Shown piece by piece: positions 33,311 through 39,260 of a stretch of DNA of 39,260 nt. The translations under genes were made by a program, and so were the position numbers. Source of the DNA: Candidatus Saccharicenans sp. (GTDB lineage Bacteria > Acidobacteriota > Aminicenantia > Aminicenantales > Saccharicenantaceae); NCBI GenBank assembly GCA_026414545.1, contig JAOAIU010000007.1, positions 1 to 39,260 on the forward strand. Direction: 5' to 3'. How positions within the stretch are numbered: the stretch's first letter is position 1; every line of letters begins with the position of its first letter. The notes beneath the pieces are model-generated. The model did no database searches. It was given only the letters and a program-made list of their open reading frames with translations, and was not told where the DNA came from.

Positions 33311-34063
33311 GTGGATGGAGTGGATGCTGACTTTGAAAAATTAATCCAGCTCCAGGAGCTGGATAATGCCCTCAGGCAGATTACCGCCGAACTATCCGAC
33401 ATCCCCCACCTCATCGAACAGGTAGAAAAAAAGATAAAGGCCGATTCCGACCTGGTGGTCCGGGCCAAGGAAAAACTGGCCCAGAACCAGAAGAAAAGAA
33501 GGGACCTGGAGGCCGAAGTCAAGGACTTGAAGGCCCAGATATCCAAGTTCAAGCGCCAGCTGAATGAAGTCAAGTCCAACAAGGAATATACTTCACTGCT
33601 CAAGGAAATCCAGGAAACCCAGGAAAAGATAGACCGCCTGGAAGAAGAAATCATCAAGGAACTGCTGGTGGCCGACGAAATCGAGGAAGAAATCAGGAGC
33701 GCCAGCCTTAAACAGAAAAACGAAGAAGAACACCTTAAACAGGAAATCGCCGCCCTCACAGAGAGAAAAAAGACCCTGGAGGAAGAAAAGAACCAACTAA
33801 CCAAAAAGAAAGAAGAACTGGTTCCGGGCATCCCCCGGGCCCAGCTCCAGCTCTACCAGAGTATCGCCAGGAAGCGGGCCGGAATCGCCCTGTCCAGGGT
33901 GATCGAAGAATTTTGCTCCATGTGCCAGTTAAGAATAAGACCCCAGATGCTGAACGAAATCCGCGACCGCAGCAAGCTCCACCTCTGCGAAAGCTGTGGC
34001 CGTATCCTTTACTTTGATTACTCAGAAGAGTCCAGGGAAGAAGCCGAAGAATCTTCCCGGTAG
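33311..34063 (+). CDS. Coiled-coil protein with C4-type zinc ribbon
   Basis: A 250-residue protein. Residues 8-172 are an almost unbroken heptad-rich coiled coil (LQELDNALRQITAELSDI, KEYTSLLKEIQETQEKIDRL). The C-terminus has a four-cysteine zinc ribbon, Cys202/Cys205 (FCSMCQLRIRPQ) and Cys226/Cys229 (LCESCGRILYF). This is the widespread zf-RING_7/CdsZ-like family, linked in some studies to nucleic-acid handling or secretion-associated roles; the role here is unknown. The start is GTG at 33311 with a weak purine run upstream. The KSNKEYTSLLKEI motif is a family hallmark. Its 3' end overlaps the convergent acyl-CoA synthetase gene by 46 bases. Confidence 0.9.
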   Translation: MDGVDADFEKLIQLQELDNALRQITAELSDIPHLIEQVEKKIKADSDLVVRAKEKLAQNQKKRRDLEAEVKDLKAQISKFKRQLNEVKSNKEYTSLLKEIQETQEKIDRLEEEIIKELLVADEIEEEIRSASLKQKNEEEHLKQEIAALTERKKTLEEEKNQLTKKKEELVPGIPRAQLQLYQSIARKRAGIALSRVIEEFCSMCQLRIRPQMLNEIRDRSKLHLCESCGRILYFDYSEESREEAEESSR

Positions 34064-35829
34064 AGGCTCTCGATCAGCTCCCGGTAACGATTTTCTATGG
34101 CCGCCCTTCTGACCTTAAGGGTGGGCGTGATTTCACCCTTTTCAATTTCCAGTTCTCTATCCAGCAGAGCTACTTTCTTGATTTTTTCATAGGACGCCAT
34201 GCCGGCAGTGGCCCGGTCTATCTCGCTCTGGATGAAAGCTACTATCTCCGGATTTTTGACCAGTTCTCCCCGGTCGGCAAAAGCAATCCCCCGGCTCTTG
34301 GCCAGTTCTTCCAGCTTTTCGAAGTTGGGTACCACCAGGGCTGAAATGAAGCGCCTCTTGTCACCTATGACCACCACCGTGCTGATGTAGGGACAGGTCT
34401 TGAGAAGATTTTCAATGGGCTGTGGGGCCACGTTCTTGCCCCCGGAAGTGACGATCAGGTCTTTTTTCCGGTCGGTGATGACCAGAAAGCCGTCCTCGTC
34501 CAGGTGGCCAATGTCGCCAGTATGGAACCAGCCTCCCTCAAAGGCTTCCCGTGTCTCGGCTTCTTTCTTGTAATAGCCCTTCATAATGTTAGGACCCCTG
34601 GCCAGGATTTCCCCGTCCGGGGCAATCTTGATTTCGACCTCGGGGATGGGCCGGCCCACCGTGCCAAACTTGATGGCGCCCGGGCGGTTTACCGTCAGGA
34701 CCGGGGCAGTTTCGGTCAACCCGTATCCCTCATAGATTACCAGACCCAGAGCATAGAAGAACTCGGCGATATCCTTGGCCAGTGGAGCTCCGCCCGAAAT
34801 GAAGAAGCGGACCCGCCCGCCGGTCCGCTCGATTATCTTGCTAAAAACCAGCCTGTGAGCGATCTTTCTCATGAACCTCAGCCTGGCCGGAATTTCCTTC
34901 CCGGCCAGTTCTTTCTGAGCGCATTTTTTGCCAACCCGGTAAGCCCAGAAGAAGATTTTTTTCTTAAGGCTTGAACTGGTCAGGATGTTGTCCATCACCC
35001 GGGCATAAATCTTTTCAAATACCCGGGGTACGCTGACCATGATGTTGGGCCTGATTTCAAGCAGGTTCTGGGCCACGGCATCTATGCTTTCGGCGAAACC
35101 GATGGTGGTGCCAGCATAGATATAAGCGAACATGACCATCCTTTCCAGAACATGGGACAGCGGCAGGAAGGATAGAACCGTGTCGCGCCAGGAGATGTCG
35201 AACAGGGCCACGCAGGTCTTAACGTTGGAGATAAAATTGTGATGGGTCAGGATAACTCCCTTGGGATACCCGGTGGTGCCGGAAGTATAGATGAGCGAAG
35301 CCTCATCTTCGGGGGAAATGGCCGCGGTGAGGCTGGCAAAAAGTCCAGGATTCTCAATGGCCTTATTCTGACCGATTTCCAGAAGCTCGGCCAGGTTCAT
35401 AAAACCGGATACCTTTTCCGGCTCAAAGGTAATGAAATGTCGGACCTTTCCCAGGTTACCCCTTATGGCTTCGACCTTGGCTCGCTGCTCAGGGTTGGAG
35501 ACCACCACCACCGAGGCATCCGAGTCCTGGATTATGTACTCGGCCTGCTGGGCGGTCAGGGAGGTATAGATAGGAACGGTCAGGCCGCCCTGACAGATAG
35601 TGGCGAAATCAGTCATCACCCATTCCGGCCGGTTTTCTGACAGGATGACCAGCTTGTCGCCCTTCCTGAAACCCAGGTGGTTCAGGGCCAGAGCCAGGTG
35701 GATGACCGTTTTTTCAAATTCGGCCGTGGAAATCGGGACATACTTGCCCTCTTTCTTGTAGAGCATCAGGTCTGGTTTCCGGTATTCCCTGACTGTATTT
35801 AAGAATAGCTGAGCTAATGTTTCAATCAT
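34018..35829 (-). CDS. Long-chain acyl-CoA synthetase (AMP-forming)
   Basis: A 603-residue ANL-superfamily ligase activating fatty acids with ATP and CoA. The P-loop is YTSGTTGYPKGVIL (181-194). Further core motifs are YEGYGLTETAPVLTVNRPG (A5), GWFHTGDIGHLDEDGFLVIT with DRKKDLIVTSGGKNVAPQPI (A7/A8), and the C-terminal Lys in GEITPTLKVRR. The N-terminus (LNTVREYRKPDLMLYKKEGK) and overall length fit the FadD15-like bacterial subgroup, cytoplasmic or membrane-associated. AGGAGG precedes ATG. It follows gyrA by 81 bases on the same strand and may be read through from the gyrase genes. The chain-length preference cannot be read from sequence. A 46-base tail-to-tail overlap with the zinc-ribbon gene is noted. 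Confidence 0.94.
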   Translation of the reverse strand: MIETLAQLFLNTVREYRKPDLMLYKKEGKYVPISTAEFEKTVIHLALALNHLGFRKGDKLVILSENRPEWVMTDFATICQGGLTVPIYTSLTAQQAEYIIQDSDASVVVVSNPEQRAKVEAIRGNLGKVRHFITFEPEKVSGFMNLAELLEIGQNKAIENPGLFASLTAAISPEDEASLIYTSGTTGYPKGVILTHHNFISNVKTCVALFDISWRDTVLSFLPLSHVLERMVMFAYIYAGTTIGFAESIDAVAQNLLEIRPNIMVSVPRVFEKIYARVMDNILTSSSLKKKIFFWAYRVGKKCAQKELAGKEIPARLRFMRKIAHRLVFSKIIERTGGRVRFFISGGAPLAKDIAEFFYALGLVIYEGYGLTETAPVLTVNRPGAIKFGTVGRPIPEVEIKIAPDGEILARGPNIMKGYYKKEAETREAFEGGWFHTGDIGHLDEDGFLVITDRKKDLIVTSGGKNVAPQPIENLLKTCPYISTVVVIGDKRRFISALVVPNFEKLEELAKSRGIAFADRGELVKNPEIVAFIQSEIDRATAGMASYEKIKKVALLDRELEIEKGEITPTLKVRRAAIENRYRELIESLYREDSSASSLDSSE

Positions 35830-35910
35830 TCTCAGCCTCCTTGGATGGTATTCAGGCTGATTTTAAGAAATTGCCGGGTCGAAAGCAAACACATCCTTCC
35901 GCGGCGGGAC

Positions 35911-38481
35911 TCAGTCTTCCCGGACCTTGGCTATGGAGCAGACCCGGTCCTTATCTTCCAGCTGGATAAGCCTGACTCCCTGAGTGGCCCGGCTGAGGGG
36001 CCGGATCTCAGTGGTTTTTATCCTTATAACCTTACCGCTTATGGTAATTATCAGCAGGTCATCCTCGTTAACCCCGACCATGGCCAGAGCCGGACCTATC
36101 TTGTCGGTAATCTTCAGATTGATTACTCCCTGCCCGCCCCGGTTATGGGTCGGGTAATCCTCGACCGGGGTTTTTTTGCCATAACCCCGCTCAGAAGCGG
36201 TAAATATATATTTGTCTTCCGGGCCGACCACGATCATGCTGATAACCCGGTCCTTGGGCTTCAGGGTAATGGCCTTGACCCCCGCCGCCTGGCGGCCCAT
36301 AGGTCTGACCAGCTTCTCCTTGAAACGAATGGCCTTACCCAGCCTGGTACCGATGATGATGTCGTTTTTGCCGTCGGTCAGGGCCGCCGTGAATAGCTGG
36401 CTCTTGGGTTTCAGGCTCATGGCGATAATTCCGCCCTTGCGGACGTTCTTGAACTCGCTCAGCCTGGTCTTCTTGATCAATCCGGTATCGGTCATGATGA
36501 CCACATACTGGTCATCGCGGAACTCCTTGACGGCCAGAATGGACTGAACCTTTTCGTCCGGCTGCATCTCCAGCAGGTTGACGATGGCCTTGCCCCGGCC
36601 GGACGGCCCGACATCTGGCACGTCCAGGGCCTTAAGCCAGTACATCCGGCCTCTGTTGGTAAAGACCAGCAGGTAGGAATGGGTGGAGCCCACGAACAGG
36701 TTCTCCACCACGTCCTCGGCCTTCATCTCGATTCCTTTCCGGCCTTTGCCGCCACGACTCTGGTAGCGATAAGCGCTGAGAGAAGTCCTCTTGATGTAGC
36801 CGGACTGGGTGTAGACGATGGCCACGTCTTCTTCCTTGATCAGGTCCTCGGCTTTGATCTCGGTGATCACCTCGTCCCGGATTTCGGTGCGTCTTTCGTC
36901 CTTATACTGTTCTTTGAGCTGCTTCAGTTCATCCTTGATTATCTGCAGGACCATTTCCGGATTCTTCAGGATGAGCTTCAGCTGCTTGATCAGGGCCAGA
37001 AGGTCCCGGTGTTCCTGCACAATCTTCTGTCTTTCCAGCCCGGTCAGCCTCTGCAACTGCATTTCCAGAATGGCCTGAGCCTGGATGGCCGTCAGCTTGA
37101 ATTTGGTCATCAAGCCATTCTTGGCCTCTTCCACGGTCTTGGAATTCCTGATCAGACTGATAACCGCATCCAGGTAATCCAGGGCAATCAGCAGTCCTTC
37201 CAGGATATGGGCCCGGTGCTCGGCTTTCTTCAGGTCGTGCTTGGTTCGCCTGATGATGACATCCCGGCGGTGAGCGATGAAATAGTTCATCATCTCCAGA
37301 AGGTTCAGCAGCTTGGGCTGCTTGTCAACGATAGCCAGCATGATAATGCCAAAAGAAGTCTGCAGGGCCGTATGCTTGTAGAGATTGTTAAGGATGATTT
37401 CCGGCAACTCGCCCCGCTTGACTTCAATCACCACCCGGATGCCTTCCCGGTCAGACTCGTCCCTGATGTCGGCGATGCCTTCTATTTTCTTGTTGTTGAC
37501 CAGGTCGGCAATGTTTTCCAGCAACCGGGCCTTGTTGACGCCGTAGGGAATTTCGGTAATGACAATTCTATCTCTCTCCCCTTTATCGGCCCGCTCGATG
37601 GTAGTTTTGGCCCGCAGGTGGATTACTCCCTTGCCCTCCTGGTAGGCCTGGCGGATATTCTGCCGGTTAAAAACATACCCGCCGGTGGGAAAGTCCGGCC
37701 CGGGGATGAATTTCATGATGTCATCCAGGCTGGCCCGGGGATGGTCTATCAGATAAACCAGGCCGTCGCAGACCTCGGCCAGGTTGTGGGGCGGAATGTT
37801 GGTGGCCATGCCAACGGCAATACCGGAAGCGCCATTGACCAGAAGGTTGGGGAATTTAGCTGGCAGGACCTCGGGCATCAGCAGGCTTTCGTCGTAGTTG
37901 GGAACAAAATTGACCGTGTCCTTTTCTATGTCGGCCAGCAATTCCTCAGCTAGCCTGGTCATCCGGACTTCAGTATAACGCATGGCCGCCGGGGGGTCGC
38001 CGTCAATCGAGCCAAAATTGCCCTGGCCGTCAACCAGCGGGTAGCGCATGCTGAAGTCCTGGGCCATCCTGACCAGAGCGTCGTAAACGGCCACGTCGCC
38101 GTGGGGATGGTACTTACCGATGACATCACCCACAATCCTGGCCGACTTTTTGTAGGGCTTATTGTGAGTGGTCCCGGTTTCCCACATGGCGTAAAGGACA
38201 CGGCGGTGGACCGGCTTGAGCCCGTCCTTTATATCGGGGATGGCCCGGCCGATGATGACGCTCAGGGCATAGTCCAGGTAGGACTTCTTCATCTCCTCTT
38301 CCAGGCTGACCACCGACAGACTCTGAGCGATTGGAACCAGGGTCTCCGGGTTCTGAGCTTTCTGTGGTTCTGGCCTGGTGTCTTCGGGCTTATCCCCGGC
38401 AGGACTGAAAGGCTCAGCCTTCACTTCCGGTTTTTCTTTCTTGTTCTTTTTCGGTTCCGGTTTTTCTTTCTTGGCGGCCAT
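35911..38481 (-). CDS. gyrA: DNA gyrase subunit A
   Basis: An 856-residue subunit that cuts and reseals DNA during negative supercoiling with GyrB. A Lys/Glu/Pro-rich N-terminal extension (about residues 1-50) precedes the usual start-like [20 protein letters not shown]. The winged-helix region has [14 protein letters not shown] (121-134) and the catalytic Tyr169 in [10 protein letters not shown]. The C-terminal beta-pinwheel carries the GyrA box QSRGGKG (Q-[RS]-R-G-G-K-G), marking GyrA rather than ParC. The position equal to E. coli Ser83 is Val130, and Asp87 is kept as Asp134. The start ATG has AGGGAAAGG upstream. It follows gyrB by 35 bases, a gyrBA operon. Confidence 0.97.
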   Translation of the reverse strand: MAAKKEKPEPKKNKKEKPEVKAEPFSPAGDKPEDTRPEPQKAQNPETLVPIAQSLSVVSLEEEMKKSYLDYALSVIIGRAIPDIKDGLKPVHRRVLYAMWETGTTHNKPYKKSARIVGDVIGKYHPHGDVAVYDALVRMAQDFSMRYPLVDGQGNFGSIDGDPPAAMRYTEVRMTRLAEELLADIEKDTVNFVPNYDESLLMPEVLPAKFPNLLVNGASGIAVGMATNIPPHNLAEVCDGLVYLIDHPRASLDDIMKFIPGPDFPTGGYVFNRQNIRQAYQEGKGVIHLRAKTTIERADKGERDRIVITEIPYGVNKARLLENIADLVNNKKIEGIADIRDESDREGIRVVIEVKRGELPEIILNNLYKHTALQTSFGIIMLAIVDKQPKLLNLLEMMNYFIAHRRDVIIRRTKHDLKKAEHRAHILEGLLIALDYLDAVISLIRNSKTVEEAKNGLMTKFKLTAIQAQAILEMQLQRLTGLERQKIVQEHRDLLALIKQLKLILKNPEMVLQIIKDELKQLKEQYKDERRTEIRDEVITEIKAEDLIKEEDVAIVYTQSGYIKRTSLSAYRYQSRGGKGRKGIEMKAEDVVENLFVGSTHSYLLVFTNRGRMYWLKALDVPDVGPSGRGKAIVNLLEMQPDEKVQSILAVKEFRDDQYVVIMTDTGLIKKTRLSEFKNVRKGGIIAMSLKPKSQLFTAALTDGKNDIIIGTRLGKAIRFKEKLVRPMGRQAAGVKAITLKPKDRVISMIVVGPEDKYIFTASERGYGKKTPVEDYPTHNRGGQGVINLKITDKIGPALAMVGVNEDDLLIITISGKVIRIKTTEIRPLSRATQGVRLIQLEDKDRVCSIAKVRED

Positions 38482-38516
38482 CAGTTCAACCTTTCCCTCA
38501 AGTCTTTATGACCGTT

Positions 38517-39260
38517 TCAGATATCCAGGTTCTGAGCCAGCAGGGCGTTTTCCTCGATGAATTCCCGCCTCTGCTCCACCTCCTCACCCATCAGCACCGA
38601 AAAGACCTTGTCCGCTTCTACCGCGTCCTGGATGGACACTTTCAGCAGAGCCCTTTTTTCTGGGTTCATGGTGGTTTCCCACAGCTGCTCTGGAGTCATC
38701 TCACCCAGACCTTTGTACCTCTGGATGGTGACGCCTTTCTTACCTCTCTCGAACAGGTATTCCAGCAGCTTGTTCTCATTTTCGATGGTGATCGTTTCGG
38801 TGGTGTTGATAACCTGGTAGGGCGGCTGGAAATCTTCCAGCTCCTTAATTATTTTGTAAAGATTCTTATACTCAATGGAATTGACCAGGTCCAGGTTGAT
38901 CCTGGTGCGACTGGCGAAGCCATTGACCTGGAAACTGGCGATGATTTCATAAGCCTCGTACTCCTCGTCGTGCACCAGGTCAGTCTGAAACCCCAGGCCG
39001 GTGATCAGGCTCTGCAGCCTCTTCATGTTCTTCTTGTCCTGCAAGAACTCCAGGTCGGTCACATCCTCCCTGATCAGAAGCTCGATCAGGCTGAAGGGGG
39101 TATTCTTCTTTTCCAGGTAAGTGATGTAATTTTTCTTCTGGATAACTTTCAGTATGAACTTACGCAGCTTCTCACCTTCGACCGGCTCTTTCTGGTTCTT
39201 GACTTTTATCTTGAATTCTTCCGAAATCTTTTTAACAATCCATTTCTCGTAGTCACGCTC
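38517..39260 (-). CDS. gyrB: DNA gyrase subunit B, C-terminal part (start beyond window)
   Basis: The frame stays open to the window edge on the minus strand, so the N-terminal ATPase and transducer lie outside; about 247 C-terminal residues are visible. IQRYKGLGEMTPEQLWETTM, PEKRALLKV and the final REFIEENALLAQNLDI are the conserved GyrB tail (TOPRIM end and GyrA-binding domain). Upstream of it, from DYEKWIVKKISEEF to NTTETITIENENKLLEYLFE, is a long region corresponding to the ~165-residue insertion inside the TOPRIM domain of E. coli-type GyrB. An internal GTG at 39062 is not the true start. Confidence 0.96.
   Translation of the reverse strand, partial: ERDYEKWIVKKISEEFKIKVKNQKEPVEGEKLRKFILKVIQKKNYITYLEKKNTPFSLIELLIREDVTDLEFLQDKKNMKRLQSLITGLGFQTDLVHDEEYEAYEIIASFQVNGFASRTRINLDLVNSIEYKNLYKIIKELEDFQPPYQVINTTETITIENENKLLEYLFERGKKGVTIQRYKGLGEMTPEQLWETTMNPEKRALLKVSIQDAVEADKVFSVLMGEEVEQRREFIEENALLAQNLDI

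Noticed and set aside
33238-33831. 197-residue minus-strand ORF ending in GLPGFEPGTCRL
   Set aside because: The tail is the antisense translation of the tRNA T-arm region, a well-known false-protein signature, and the rest is opposite the coiled-coil gene.
36679-37953. 424-residue plus-strand ORF
   Set aside because: It lies wholly antisense to gyrA; it is a shadow frame of a GC-biased gene with no family resemblance.
1-39260. CRISPR array, IS element, integrase, toxin-antitoxin or restriction genes
   Set aside because: No regularly spaced repeats, transposase, recombinase or small toxin-antitoxin pair was found on reading both strands.

Overview
The window reads as a bacterial chromosome segment of moderately high GC with densely packed genes on both strands. 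The envelope looks Gram-negative: a secreted outer-membrane-type beta-barrel, a lipoprotein, several Sec or Tat signal peptides, and a GyrB carrying the long TOPRIM insertion found in Gram-negative-type gyrases. Gene content (secreted GH38 mannosidase, family C69 dipeptidase, myo-inositol-phosphate synthase, CAD-like CarB) would suit an Acidobacteriota or Aminicenantes-like anaerobe. That placement is inference and was not tested by phylogeny. No phage, IS element or CRISPR array was seen.

Layout. 1-2610 is the 3' part of carB. 2791-4584 holds three small genes: a VOC protein, an ABM-like protein and a methyltransferase. 4997-12342 is a two-gene operon encoding a Tat-signal protein of 1112 residues and a partner of 1330 residues. 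Neither could be assigned to a named family, and this is the best candidate in the window for an undescribed system. 12691-15380 (minus) holds a photolyase, a DUF4382-type lipoprotein and an SRPBCC protein. 15674-18207 holds a beta-barrel, tRNA-Leu(UAA), a hemerythrin protein, a tiny Cys-rich protein and an OsmC protein, which together look like oxygen or redox defence. 18626-24388 holds the secreted C69 dipeptidase and the secreted GH38 alpha-mannosidase.

24473-26870 pairs inositol-3-phosphate synthase (minus) with a divergent CDP-alcohol phosphatidyltransferase (plus), which suggests inositol phospholipid synthesis. 26876-28716 (minus) holds a TPR protein and a GlmU homologue whose uridylyltransferase half looks dead. 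28853-33161 is larB, dnaG and rpoD (a macromolecular-synthesis cluster), followed by a CAU-anticodon tRNA and a coiled-coil zinc-ribbon protein. 34018 to the window end (minus) is gyrB (partial), gyrA and a long-chain acyl-CoA synthetase.

Regulation visible in the sequence: several good sigma-70-like promoters can be read. Three of them place the -10 box only 6-9 bases before the start codon with no Shine-Dalgarno, so these mRNAs are probably leaderless. The two-gene operon has a 14-codon leader ORF containing a Pro-Pro-Gly stall-type motif. All function calls rest on reading motifs by eye; no database search was run.
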